Source: an uncultured Holdemania sp. (lineage in GTDB: Bacteria; Bacillota_I; Bacilli_A; Erysipelotrichales; Erysipelotrichaceae). From it: DNA of 39,973 nt. The stretch lies in contig CAMQTJ010000014.1 in the NCBI GenBank assembly GCA_947037125.1, positions 1 through 39,973 on the forward strand, given 5' to 3'. The notes beneath the pieces were generated by a model that was given only the letters and a program-made list of their open reading frames with translations, was not told where the DNA came from and did no database searches. Of this stretch, positions 7,665 through 15,137 are shown in pieces; position 1 is the stretch's first letter; each line of letters starts with the position of its first letter. Both the position numbers and the translations under genes were made by a program.

Positions 7665-7811
7665 TAAGCATAGTTTATTATATATTGGTGAGTATATTAC
7701 AATTTAACTATCAAATAAAAAAGTAAGTTAAAAGACTATTGTATTTTATTTAAGATTAAAATATACATTTTTGCATAATTGCATTATAATATATAGGAAG
7801 TGAGGTACACA

Positions 7812-8060
7812 ATGAAAAATAAAATAAAATTAGATTTATTAAAGAAAATATCAAAAGGACATGGAGCAATTACAAGTAAACAAAGTTTATTTGCACCAAT
7901 TGAACAATATAAGATTGAATTAGATGAACTATATGATCTTGGTTGTATAAATAATTCAAGTAAGTTAAGTTGTGAATTTGAACCAAAACTTATTTATTTG
8001 AAAAATGTTAAACTAACAGCTAATGGTGAAAGAATGCTTGAAGCATCAATAATTAAATAG
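7812..8060 (+). CDS. Small hypothetical protein, possibly winged-helix
   Basis: An 82-residue protein I cannot name. The pattern KLDLLKKIS, IEQYKIELDELYDLGCI, then KLTANGERMLE resembles short winged-helix proteins that end in 'L-T-x-x-G', but no DNA-binding role can be shown. I chose ATG 7812 with GTGAGGT just upstream over the in-frame GTG at 7800, which overlaps that site. A TATAAT at 7785-7790 is the likely -10. It stands alone between two terminators. Confidence 0.65.
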   Translation: MKNKIKLDLLKKISKGHGAITSKQSLFAPIEQYKIELDELYDLGCINNSSKLSCEFEPKLIYLKNVKLTANGERMLEASIIK

Positions 8061-8068
8061 TTATTATT

Positions 8069-8090
8069 AAAAGACAATTATGTCTTTTTT
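8069..8090 (+). terminator. Terminator after the small hypothetical gene
   Basis: AAAAGACA (8069-8076), loop ATTA, TGTCTTTT (8081-8088), then further T. It isolates the small gene from the arsenic operon promoter. Confidence 0.85.
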
Positions 8091-8117
8091 TATTTATGAA
8101 CAAATTCATAAAAATAT

Positions 8118-8171
8118 TTGACAGGATCAATTAGATATGTTAATATCGACATATCGAAATATATCGATATG
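8118..8171 (+). promoter_or_regulatory. ars promoter and ArsR-type operator
   Basis: Promoter: TTGACA (8118-8123), 17-bp spacer, TAATAT (8141-8146). Downstream of the -10 lies a perfect inverted repeat CATATCGA (8150-8157), six bases, TCGATATG (8164-8171), with an extra ATATCGA half-site at 8144-8150. ArsR/SmtB repressors bind such repeats and release them when metalloid binds. The operator covers the predicted transcription start and touches the arsR ribosome binding site. Confidence 0.85.
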
Positions 8172-8181
8172 AGGTGACTGT

Positions 8182-8499
8182 ATGAAAGAAATGATTGAAG
8201 TATATAAAGCATTGTCAGATGAAACACGTTTAACGATTTTAAATTTACTTAAAAATGGTGAATTATGTAGTTGTGCAATATTAGAAAAACTACAATGTTC
8301 ACAATCAACTTTATCGCACCATATTAAATTATTAAAAAATGCGAATTTAGTAAATTGTCGCAAAGATGGAAAGTGGGTTCATTTAAGTTTGAATCAAAAT
8401 ACCCTAAATATTGCAAGTGATTATTTAAAAGCTATTCAATTTAATGATAATCAAAACGAATGTAATGATGTAGTATGTGGTGCATGTAATGATAAGTAG
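8182..8499 (+). CDS. arsR: ArsR/SmtB-family metalloid-responsive repressor
   Basis: A 105-residue winged-helix repressor. Residues 5-70 carry the ArsR signature: ALSDETRLTILNLLKNGELCSC (given here as ALSDETRLTIL and GELCSC), the recognition helix SQSTLSHHIKLL and the wing CRKDGKWVHLSL. Cys29 and Cys31 at the start of the helix-turn-helix match the ELCVC position that binds As(III) in classical ArsR; the third cysteine of that trio is absent, while Cys94, Cys99 and Cys102 form an extra C-terminal cluster. First gene of the arsenic operon, with its own palindromic operator upstream. Confidence 0.9.
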   Translation: MKEMIEVYKALSDETRLTILNLLKNGELCSCAILEKLQCSQSTLSHHIKLLKNANLVNCRKDGKWVHLSLNQNTLNIASDYLKAIQFNDNQNECNDVVCGACNDK

Positions 8500-9496
8500 T
8501 GTACTAAATTTTGTGCAAGAACAAATATTTGGAATGAAATGGTTATTTGATTCAATTTATTTTATATTAGAGTTAATCGGATTTAATGCAGAGGATCAAA
8601 TGACTACAATTATTCATTTCTTTATTTTTGATACTTTAAAAATTGTCATAATGCTTACAATTTTAATCTTTATTATTTCTTATATTCAATCATATTTTCC
8701 GCCTGTTAGAAGTAAAAAAATATTAGGGAAGTATAAAGGTATTAAAGCAAATATTATTAGTGCATTACTTGGAACAGTAACACCGTTTTGTAGTTGTTCT
8801 TCAATTCCATTGTTTATAGGATTTAGTAGTGCAAAACTTCCACTTGGTGTTACATTTTCGTTTTTAATCTCATCACCACTTGTCGATTTAGGGTCACTTG
8901 TATTATTGACTAGTATCTTTGGATTTAAAGTTGGAGTAATTTATGTCATTTTAGGTTTAATATTAGCTGTTATTGGAGGTACAATAATAGAAAAGATGCA
9001 CATGGATGATCAATTAGAACAAATTGTTGTCGATAGTAAATTTGTTGATATACAACAAGATGATTTAACGAAAAAAGATCGTGTCGATTATGCAATTACA
9101 CAATCAGTACAAACATTAAAAAAAGTAATTATTTATATTTTAATAGGTGTTGGTATTGGTTCACTAATTCATAATGTTATACCACAAGAATTTATTTTAA
9201 ATATCTTAGGTCAAGACAATCCATTTAGTGTACTGATTGCAACATTTGTTGGAATACCAATGTATGCTGATATCTTTGGTGTCTTACCAATTGCCAGTGC
9301 ATTACTTGATACAGGAGTTGGTCTTGGTGTTGTAATGGCGTTTATGATGTCAGTAACAGCATTATCATTACCATCAATAATCATGCTTAAAAAAGCAATT
9401 AAACCTAAGCTCTTAATATTATTTGTAAGTATTGTAACTGTAGGTATAATAATTATTGGTTATATATTTAATATGATTCATTTCATGATAATTTAA
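8489..9496 (+). CDS. arsP: ArsP/YraQ-type permease (organoarsenical or metal efflux)
   Basis: A 335-residue integral membrane protein of the DUF318 permease family, which includes ArsP (export of trivalent organoarsenicals) and the SO_0444 group. The key feature is the cysteine motif TPFCSCSSIP in a membrane segment near residue 95, repeated in form by GIPMYADIFGVLP in the second half; about eight hydrophobic segments and a polar central loop are visible. The start overlaps the end of arsR; ATG 8489 is preferred over GTG 8477, but neither has a clear ribosome binding site, so coupling is likely. No ArsB or Acr3 gene is near, so this is the only candidate efflux pump of the operon. Confidence 0.82.
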   Translation: MISSVLNFVQEQIFGMKWLFDSIYFILELIGFNAEDQMTTIIHFFIFDTLKIVIMLTILIFIISYIQSYFPPVRSKKILGKYKGIKANIISALLGTVTPFCSCSSIPLFIGFSSAKLPLGVTFSFLISSPLVDLGSLVLLTSIFGFKVGVIYVILGLILAVIGGTIIEKMHMDDQLEQIVVDSKFVDIQQDDLTKKDRVDYAITQSVQTLKKVIIYILIGVGIGSLIHNVIPQEFILNILGQDNPFSVLIATFVGIPMYADIFGVLPIASALLDTGVGLGVVMAFMMSVTALSLPSIIMLKKAIKPKLLILFVSIVTVGIIIIGYIFNMIHFMII

Positions 9497-9508
9497 AGGA
9501 GAATAAAA

Positions 9509-9820
9509 ATGAAATTATTTAATTTATTAAAAAAAGATATTAAAGAAGAAACAAAAGTTAGTTATGATGTAAGTAATAGTGATTATATAGTATTGGGTGC
9601 ATGTTGTAAAAAAAGTAGTGATACTTTTAATAATTTAAAACAAGCATTAATCGAATTAAATATTGTAGATACTGCAGTTAATGTTGGTGATACAAGTATT
9701 ATTGCATCATATGGTGTTATGAGTACTCCATCTTTAGTTATCAAACAAAAGGTTGTTACAAGTGGTCGTTATTTAAGTGTTGATGATATTAAAAAACAAA
9801 TAGAAAGTTTTGGTAAATAA
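9509..9820 (+). CDS. Thioredoxin-like protein with CC-x-x-S site
   Basis: A 103-residue thioredoxin-fold protein related to the small thioredoxin/glutaredoxin-like group often found in ars operons. After an N-terminal extension the strand DYIVLGACCKKSSDTFNNLKQAL (read as DYIVLGACCKKS, then DTFNNLKQAL) carries Cys32-Cys33 and Ser36 where the family usually has C-x-x-C. The cis-proline loop is present as MSTPSLVI. It could donate electrons to ArsC or bind metalloid; loss of the resolving cysteine makes a monothiol or Cys-Cys mechanism likely. It has AAAGGAG just upstream and sits between permease and arsC. Confidence 0.75.
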   Translation: MKLFNLLKKDIKEETKVSYDVSNSDYIVLGACCKKSSDTFNNLKQALIELNIVDTAVNVGDTSIIASYGVMSTPSLVIKQKVVTSGRYLSVDDIKKQIESFGK

Positions 9821-9822
9821 AT

Positions 9823-10224
9823 ATGAATAAGCAAAAAGTTGCCTTTGTATGTGTTCATAATTCATGTCGCTCACAAATAGGCGAGGCGTTATGTAAGCTT
9901 TATGGCAGTGATGTATTTGAAGTTTATAGTGCAGGAACACATATTAAAGCACAAATAAATCAAGATGCTGTAAGATTAATGAAAGATATTTATAATATTG
10001 ATATGGAACTAACACAAAAAAATAAATTATTAGCTGATATACCTGAAGTTGATGTTGTTATAACAATGGGCTGTAATGTTGATTGTCCTAATTTAAAAAG
10101 TAGTTATCGTAACGATTTTGGACTTGATGATCCAAGTGGTAAAAATGATGAAGAATTTATTAAAGTTATAAATGAAATAGATAAAAAAGTAAAAGATTTG
10201 ATAACAATTTATCGTAGTAAATAA
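9823..10224 (+). CDS. arsC: Arsenate reductase, low-MW phosphatase type
   Basis: A 133-residue arsenate reductase that converts As(V) to As(III) using thioredoxin. The phosphatase-like P-loop Cys10-VHNSC-Arg16-S binds arsenate, and the redox pair is probably Cys84 and Cys88 (MGCNVDCP), which relay the disulfide away from Cys10. The acid loop LDDPSGK is present at about 101-107. Length matches the family. It begins two bases after the thioredoxin-like gene without a clear ribosome binding site, so translation is probably coupled. Last gene of the operon. Confidence 0.92.
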   Translation: MNKQKVAFVCVHNSCRSQIGEALCKLYGSDVFEVYSAGTHIKAQINQDAVRLMKDIYNIDMELTQKNKLLADIPEVDVVITMGCNVDCPNLKSSYRNDFGLDDPSGKNDEEFIKVINEIDKKVKDLITIYRSK

Positions 10225-10233
10225 TATTTTTTT

Positions 10234-10266
10234 AAAGTTGAGTTATTTATTAAACTCAACTTTTTC
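10234..10266 (+). terminator. Terminator of the ars operon
   Basis: AAAGTTGAGTT (10234-10244), eight-base loop, AACTCAACTTT (10253-10263), followed by more T. Confidence 0.9.
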
Positions 10267-10346
10267 TTTATTTTATTGTTATGGTAATTAAAAAATATTG
10301 TAATAGGATTAAAAGTATATTAAAATATAGCAAGTGAGGTATTAAT

Positions 10347-11870
10347 ATGAACTTAAAAAAATTACAAAATGGATCAGATATTAGAGGTGTTGCAGTAGAT
10401 GGTGTTATAGGTGAATCAGTTACAATTAATGATGAAATAGTTAGTTTGTTAGCTAGAGGTTTTTTAACTTATTTAAGAAAAAAATACAATAAGAATAATA
10501 TTAAAATAGCAATTGGTCATGATTCTAGAATTAGTTGTGATCATTTAAAAAATGCCATAATTAATGGATTAAGTGAAGATGGGGCACATGTTATAGATTG
10601 TGGTTTAGCGTCTACTCCATCAATGTTTATGTCAACTTTATTTGAAGATTTTAAAACTGATGGAGCTATTATGATTACTGCAAGTCATTTGCCTTATAAT
10701 CGTAATGGTATGAAGTTTTTTGATTTAGATGGTGGCTTAAATAAAGGTGATATTAGTGCATTGATTGATTATGCTCAAAATAAACAATTTGAAACATTTG
10801 ATAATGGTGTAATAGAAAAAGCCGATTTAATTGGTGCCTACAGTGACTTCTTAATTAATTTAATTAGAAGTGAAGTAAATCATCCTACAAACTATAAACT
10901 TCCTTTAAAAGGTATGAAAATTGTTGTGGATGCAGGAAATGGTGCCGGTGGCTTTTATGCGACACGTGTATTAGATAAACTTGGAGCAAATACACAAGGA
11001 TCACAGTTTTTAGAGCCTGATGGAATGTTTCCAAACCATATCCCAAATCCTGAAGATAAGGCTGCTATGAAATCAATAAGTGATGCAGTTATTAAAAATG
11101 GTGCTGATTTTGGTTTAATCTTTGATACTGATGTAGATAGAAGTAGTGCCGTTGATAAAAATGGTTGTGAGATTAGTCGTAATGCTATAGTTGCAATGGC
11201 AGCGGCATTAATTTGTGAGAAATATCCAAATACTACAGTTGTAACTGATAGTGTTACAAGTGATGAATTACATGACTTTTTAGAAAATAGTTTAAAAGTA
11301 AAACACTTAAGATTTAAACGTGGTTATAAAAATGTTATCAATGAGTCAATGCGCTTAAATGAAATAGGAATTGATTCACAACTTGCAATAGAAACAAGTG
11401 GACATGCTGCCTTTAAAGAAAATCATTTCTTAGATGATGGAGCATACCTTGCAACTAAAATTGTTATAAAAGCAGCGATGATGTTTTTAGAAAATCGTAA
11501 AATAGATGAATTAATTAGTGATTTAAAACATCCATTACAAAGTAATGAATTACGTTTTAAAATAAACTGTGAAGATTTTAAACAATATGGAGAAAATGTT
11601 TTAACACATTTATTTGATTATGCAAGTAAGCATGATGATTTTAATGTTGCACAAGATAATTTTGAAGGAATCAGAATTTCATTTGATGAAAAAAATGGGA
11701 ATGGTTGGTGTTTATTAAGACAATCATTACATGATCCAATTATGCCATTTAATGTAGAATCTAATGATGAGTTTGGATGTTTAGTAATTGCAAATAAAAT
11801 GTTTGAGTTTTTAAAAGAGTTTGAAAACCTTGAAATTTTATCACTAGTAAATTTTATTGAAAAAAAATAA
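10347..11870 (+). CDS. Phosphomannomutase/phosphoglucomutase family enzyme
   Basis: A 507-residue alpha-D-phosphohexomutase, moving phosphate between C1 and C6 of hexoses to supply sugar nucleotides for wall polymers. The four-domain plan is visible: GSDIRGVA near the N-terminus, the catalytic serine loop TASHLPYNRNG (about 112-122), the metal loop DTDVDR (about 260), the sugar loop ETSGHAAF (about 350) and the phosphate loop GNGWCLLRQSLHDP (about 450). The last loop has 'LSLHDP'-like spacing known from long clostridial members. Mannose or glucose preference cannot be told. Monocistronic, with GTGAGGT before the ATG. Confidence 0.9.
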   Translation: MNLKKLQNGSDIRGVAVDGVIGESVTINDEIVSLLARGFLTYLRKKYNKNNIKIAIGHDSRISCDHLKNAIINGLSEDGAHVIDCGLASTPSMFMSTLFEDFKTDGAIMITASHLPYNRNGMKFFDLDGGLNKGDISALIDYAQNKQFETFDNGVIEKADLIGAYSDFLINLIRSEVNHPTNYKLPLKGMKIVVDAGNGAGGFYATRVLDKLGANTQGSQFLEPDGMFPNHIPNPEDKAAMKSISDAVIKNGADFGLIFDTDVDRSSAVDKNGCEISRNAIVAMAAALICEKYPNTTVVTDSVTSDELHDFLENSLKVKHLRFKRGYKNVINESMRLNEIGIDSQLAIETSGHAAFKENHFLDDGAYLATKIVIKAAMMFLENRKIDELISDLKHPLQSNELRFKINCEDFKQYGENVLTHLFDYASKHDDFNVAQDNFEGIRISFDEKNGNGWCLLRQSLHDPIMPFNVESNDEFGCLVIANKMFEFLKEFENLEILSLVNFIEKK

Positions 11871-11892
11871 TTGTATATAAATATTAGATATG

Positions 11893-11937
11893 AAAAAAGT
11901 AAATTTTTTGGCTAAACACCAAGTATTTGCTTTTTTT
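11893..11937 (+). terminator. Terminator after the phosphohexomutase gene
   Basis: An extended hairpin: AAAAAAGTAAAT (11893-11904) pairs with ATTTGCTTTTTT (from 11925, one T·G), with an inner TTGG/CCAA stem (11908-11911, 11919-11922), ending in a T-run. Confidence 0.75.
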
Positions 11938-12011
11938 ATAGTATAATAAACTAATATTCAATAATATTAGTTTATTAGTAAAAATAATTATAAAATTAGG
12001 AGGTAATTAAA

Positions 12012-12569
12012 ATGAAATTAGTAATTATTATTGGAGATACATCTGTTGGGAAAATGACAGTAGGGCAACAGTTAGTCAAAATAACAAAACTGAACCTATT
12101 TCATAATCACATGTCAATTGAGCCAATACTTGAGATATTTGGACATTTTAATGGAAAAGCTATTAATAGATTTCGAGAAGTAGTTTTTGAAGAATATGCA
12201 AAAACTGATAACTATGGTTTAATATTTACTTATATGTGGGCTTTTGATCAACAATCTGATTGGGATTATATTGCCAAGGTCTGTGAAATATTTAAAAAAC
12301 AGCAAAGTGATGTAGAGATAATATATGTAGAACTTGTCGCACCACAAAATATTAGATTACAAAGAAATACCACATTAAATCGTTTGAATAACAAGCCGTC
12401 AAAAAAAGATATTGATTTTTCTGTTAAAATGTTATTAGATGATGACATTAAATATCGTTGTGTTAGTAACGATAATGAAATACCATTTGAAAATTATATT
12501 AAAATCGATAATTCTAATCTTGATGCAGATAAAGTTGCAACATTAATAAAAGAGCGATTTAATTTATAA
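12012..12569 (+). CDS. P-loop NTPase, small-molecule-kinase-like
   Basis: A 185-residue protein with a Walker A motif at the N-terminus (GDTSVGKMT, residues 8-16). This 'VGKMT' form is common in small AAA/shikimate-kinase-like proteins of unknown substrate. A possible substrate loop FHNHMSIEPIL follows, and IIYVELVAP then RLQRNTTLNRL look like the core strand and the arginine-rich lid of a kinase. Probably phosphorylates a small molecule; which one cannot be told. It stands alone, with AGGAGG upstream and a terminator downstream. Confidence 0.65.
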   Translation: MKLVIIIGDTSVGKMTVGQQLVKITKLNLFHNHMSIEPILEIFGHFNGKAINRFREVVFEEYAKTDNYGLIFTYMWAFDQQSDWDYIAKVCEIFKKQQSDVEIIYVELVAPQNIRLQRNTTLNRLNNKPSKKDIDFSVKMLLDDDIKYRCVSNDNEIPFENYIKIDNSNLDADKVATLIKERFNL

Positions 12570-12586
12570 TCTTTTACTAATAAAAT

Positions 12587-12619
12587 AAAAAAGCATGAAT
12601 AATTAAATCATGCTTTTTT
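12587..12619. terminator. Bidirectional terminator between convergent genes
   Basis: AAAAAAGCATGA (12587-12598) pairs with TCATGCTTTTTT (12608-12619). The A-run and T-run on the two sides allow it to end both the P-loop gene (plus) and the polymerase operon (minus). Confidence 0.85.
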
Positions 12620-12653
12620 ATGTGCGATATAAATATAGTGGTATTCATTTATA

Positions 12654-12884
12654 TTAAATCTTATCAATAAACCAACGATTATTATCATTAAATAAATAAC
12701 GCATTTGATTTTGAATTAAACAGGTATAACGCATTCCAGAACCACCATGTTTTAATGATGCTGCAGGACATTTTTGTAAAATTTTATCTATTTGATATTT
12801 AATGCCATTTTCCCAAATAATATATAAAGGATAAATATCACCATCTTTACTATTAAAACAAATTACATCAATAAATTCATTCAT
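12654..12884 (-). CDS. Small partner protein downstream of the Y-family polymerase
   Basis: A 76-residue protein whose start overlaps the polymerase stop by four bases (ATGA), so the two are made together. Sequence: a central strand YPLYIIWENGIKYQIDKIL, then GSGMRYTCLI and a closing RYLFNDNNRWFIDKI. I do not know a named family with certainty; the pattern 'W-x-G-x-x-Y-x-(I/V)...R-Y...W-(F/L)-I' recalls the small DUF6504-type proteins encoded beside ImuB in actinobacteria. Bacillota polymerases of this class often have a YolD partner, which this does not resemble. Likely an accessory factor in translesion synthesis. Confidence 0.65.
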   Translation of the reverse strand: MNEFIDVICFNSKDGDIYPLYIIWENGIKYQIDKILQKCPAASLKHGGSGMRYTCLIQNQMRYLFNDNNRWFIDKI

Positions 12885-14131
12885 TTACTACCTCCTATAA
12901 AATAACTTGTGGGATAAATTGTATGATCATCCTTTGGTGAAAAATGACCAAGTTCACTATTTACTGATGTTATTGCAAGACCAATTTTATAATGACCAAA
13001 ACGCCTTCTTATTTGATCAATTGCAACATCTAATTTTTTATCCTTATCATTATACTCACTAAATAAACATGTTTGTTGATAGTTATTAGTATTAATAAGT
13101 TTTGAACATTTAACACCAACTGCCCTAATACTTGAGCTAAAATTAGTACTTTGTCTACAAAGTTGCAACGCCACTTTAAATATATCCTTCGATATATCAG
13201 TTGAATAATCAAGTGTTATTTGTTTACTTAATGATTCAAAATTTGAGTTTTTAAGACTAATAGTTATACAATTAGCCATACAATCAATATCTTTTAAACG
13301 TGATGCTACACTTTCGCAAAGGGGCATTAAAATTATTTTTAAATCTTCAAAATTTGTTATATCAATTGTTGCAGTAGTACTGTTTCCAACTGATTTAATA
13401 ATAGTGGTTTCATCTGATTTTTTAACACTAGAACTTTCTAATCCGTTAGCAAAAATCCAAATTAAATCACCATTTTTTCCAAGGTGTTTATTGATGAACT
13501 CACGATTAGTAGTAGCTAAATCTCCAATTGTTCTAATATTAAATAAATCCAATTTCTTTTCTGTACTTTTACCTACGTATAGTAAACTACCTACCGGTAA
13601 CGGAAAAACTTTTGTTTTTAAATCACTTTGATTAATTGTATATATTTCATTTTTATTAGCTATATCAGAACCTAATTTCGCAAATATTTTATTATAACTA
13701 ATTCCTATGGATATAGTTAGACCAAGTTCAAATTTGATTCTTTCTTTTATTTCATAAGCTAGTTCAAATGCGTTGTTGTAATTGCTTAAGCAATCACTGA
13801 CATCTAACCATGCTTCATCAATTCCAAATGATTCAATTTTATCACTGTAATCTTGATATATTGCCTTAACTTTTTTTGAGTAGGTTAAATATAGTTTTAG
13901 ATTTGATTGCTTTAAGATTAGATTTGGACACTTATTTAAAGCTTCATAGACAGTATCTGTTGTTTTTATATTAAACTTTTTCGCAACATCATTTTTAGCT
14001 AAAATAATTCCATGTCTTTTTTCAACATCACCACAAACAGCAACTGGTTGATTTTTAAGTTTTAAATCATATAAAATTTCTACTGAACAGTAAAAAGAAT
14101 TTAAATCACAATGTAGTATAACTCTTTCCAT
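12881..14131 (-). CDS. Y-family translesion DNA polymerase (DinB/UmuC-like)
   Basis: A 416-residue error-prone polymerase that copies damaged DNA. The palm shows the catalytic acids: Asp9 in DLNSFYCSVE, and Asp105-Glu106 in SFGIDEAWLD; the thumb region has TISIGISYNKIFAKLGSD. Near the C-terminus QTCLF is a standard sliding-clamp binding motif, followed by the RRRFGHYKIGLA segment typical of UvrX/UmuC-like Bacillota enzymes. Start at ATG 14131 with AGGTGG upstream; the in-frame GTG at 14140 overlaps that site. It is transcribed away from an XRE-S24 repressor across two matching operators, so it is very likely DNA-damage inducible. Pol IV versus Pol V-type role is not decided. Confidence 0.92.
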   Translation of the reverse strand: MERVILHCDLNSFYCSVEILYDLKLKNQPVAVCGDVEKRHGIILAKNDVAKKFNIKTTDTVYEALNKCPNLILKQSNLKLYLTYSKKVKAIYQDYSDKIESFGIDEAWLDVSDCLSNYNNAFELAYEIKERIKFELGLTISIGISYNKIFAKLGSDIANKNEIYTINQSDLKTKVFPLPVGSLLYVGKSTEKKLDLFNIRTIGDLATTNREFINKHLGKNGDLIWIFANGLESSSVKKSDETTIIKSVGNSTTATIDITNFEDLKIILMPLCESVASRLKDIDCMANCITISLKNSNFESLSKQITLDYSTDISKDIFKVALQLCRQSTNFSSSIRAVGVKCSKLINTNNYQQTCLFSEYNDKDKKLDVAIDQIRRRFGHYKIGLAITSVNSELGHFSPKDDHTIYPTSYFIGGSK

Positions 14132-14148
14132 AAATATCACCCACCTAC

Positions 14149-14176
14149 ATTATACTTGAAAGTTATTCAAGTTCAA
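14149..14176 (-). promoter_or_regulatory. Polymerase promoter with operator O1
   Basis: On the minus strand TTGAAC (14176-14171), 16-bp spacer, TATAAT (14154-14149). The perfect palindrome ACTTGAA-AGTTA-TTCAAGT (14154-14172) fills the spacer exactly, so a bound repressor would exclude RNA polymerase. It shares its architecture with O2 at 14182-14200. Confidence 0.85.
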
Positions 14177-14181
14177 GTATT

Positions 14182-14200
14182 ACTTGAAAATAAATCAAGT
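14182..14200. promoter_or_regulatory. Operator O2 of the XRE-S24 repressor
   Basis: ACTTGAA-AATAA-ATCAAGT, the same 7-5-7 layout as O1 with one mismatch. Its centre is 28 bp from that of O1. It lies upstream of the repressor gene's -35, so it may assist repression of the polymerase or tune the repressor promoter. Another ACTTGAA half-site pairing between the two operators (14172-14178 with 14182-14188) is a by-product of their closeness. Confidence 0.75.
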
Positions 14201-14215
14201 TAATATTTGTAAGTA

Positions 14216-14243
14216 TTGATATCTTGTATTTTTATAGTATAAT
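14216..14243 (+). promoter_or_regulatory. Promoter of the XRE-S24 repressor gene
   Basis: TTGATA (14216-14221), 16-bp spacer, TATAAT (14238-14243). The start codon follows 17 bases later. Confidence 0.7.
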
Positions 14244-14260
14244 GAAAGTGGTGATAGAGT

Positions 14261-14869
14261 ATGTATTTTAAAGAAAATTTAAAGTTTTTAAGAAAACTTA
14301 ATAAAATAACACAAAATGATTTAGCGCTTCATTTAAATTATAAGTCATTTACAACAATTCAAAAATGGGAAGATGGTTCATCGATTCCAAATGTTGCAAT
14401 ACTTAAAAAAATAGCCAATTATTTTAATGTTGATTTAGATATGCTTATAAATTATGATTTAAAACTTAATCATAGTACTTTAAGTAAAGTTGGTGTTATT
14501 GGTACAATTAGTTGTGGACAGCCCATAGACGCATTTGAAAACATCAGTGAATATGAGTATGTCAGTAATCAAGATATTAATGGTATTTATTTTTATTTGA
14601 ATGTTGTGGGTGATTCAATGATTGATGTAAGAATTCATGATGGTGATATTGTTTATTGTAGAAAACAAGATTGTGTTTTAAATGGTGAAATAGGTGTTGT
14701 ATTAATTGATCAACAAGCAACATTAAAAAGAGTTTATTTTGAAAATAATCAATTAATATTAAAGCCAGAAAATCAAAAGTATGATAATATGATATTCAGT
14801 ATTCAAGATATAGAAGAAAGGCAAATAAAAATATTAGGCAAACTATTGCATAATAAGATAAGGTTCTAA
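14261..14869 (+). CDS. XRE-S24 self-cleaving repressor (HdiR/LexA-like)
   Basis: A 202-residue DNA-damage-type repressor. Residues 5-63 are an XRE helix-turn-helix (LRKLNKITQNDLALHL, then KWEDGSSIPNVAILKKIANYF). Residues 75-200 are a LexA/UmuD S24 peptidase domain with catalytic Ser119 in VVGDSM and Lys156 in TLKRV. The scissile bond is probably Cys85-Gly86 (ISCGQP), the Cys-Gly type known from UmuD instead of the LexA Ala-Gly. RecA filaments would trigger self-cleavage and open the divergent polymerase promoter. In Lactococcus the related HdiR controls a umuC-like gene, the same pairing seen here. Confidence 0.9.
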   Translation: MYFKENLKFLRKLNKITQNDLALHLNYKSFTTIQKWEDGSSIPNVAILKKIANYFNVDLDMLINYDLKLNHSTLSKVGVIGTISCGQPIDAFENISEYEYVSNQDINGIYFYLNVVGDSMIDVRIHDGDIVYCRKQDCVLNGEIGVVLIDQQATLKRVYFENNQLILKPENQKYDNMIFSIQDIEERQIKILGKLLHNKIRF

Positions 14870-14870
14870 A

Positions 14871-15086
14871 ATGAAAAATCGATTATTTTTATATTTTCAA
14901 GTTGTATTTATAAGTTATAGTGTACTATTTTTATTAGAATATTTTTCAATTGGTTTTATTATGAAATTAATATTTATCCAACAAACAATGTCAATTTCAG
15001 TTTATTTGCTTTTATTAATATTAGTTAATCCTATCATTACTTATTGGTTAAGTGAGCAAATAATGAAAAAAATTGAAAAAAAATAA
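14871..15086 (+). CDS. Small two-helix membrane protein
   Basis: A 71-residue protein starting two bases after the repressor gene's stop, so probably co-transcribed with it. It consists of two hydrophobic segments (about 5-35 and 40-60) with a lysine-rich C-terminus, inferred to face the cytoplasm. No known motif. Small membrane proteins induced with the SOS response sometimes block division, and the next gene downstream is ftsW, but that link is speculation. Confidence 0.55.
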   Translation: MKNRLFLYFQVVFISYSVLFLLEYFSIGFIMKLIFIQQTMSISVYLLLLILVNPIITYWLSEQIMKKIEKK

Positions 15087-15096
15087 ATTATATTGG

Positions 15097-15135
15097 GTTT
15101 CACTTCATAAATTATAAAGGGAGGTGAAACTTTTT
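15097..15135 (+). promoter_or_regulatory. Hairpin that masks the ftsW ribosome binding site
   Basis: GTTTCACTTC (15097-15106) pairs over ten positions (one G·U) with GAGGTGAAAC (15121-15130), with a 14-base loop. The right arm contains most of the ftsW ribosome binding site (GGAGGTG, 15120-15126) and is followed by TTTTT (15131-15135). It can act as terminator of the upstream unit, as a switch on ftsW translation, or both. Confidence 0.7.
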
Positions 15136-15137
15136 AT

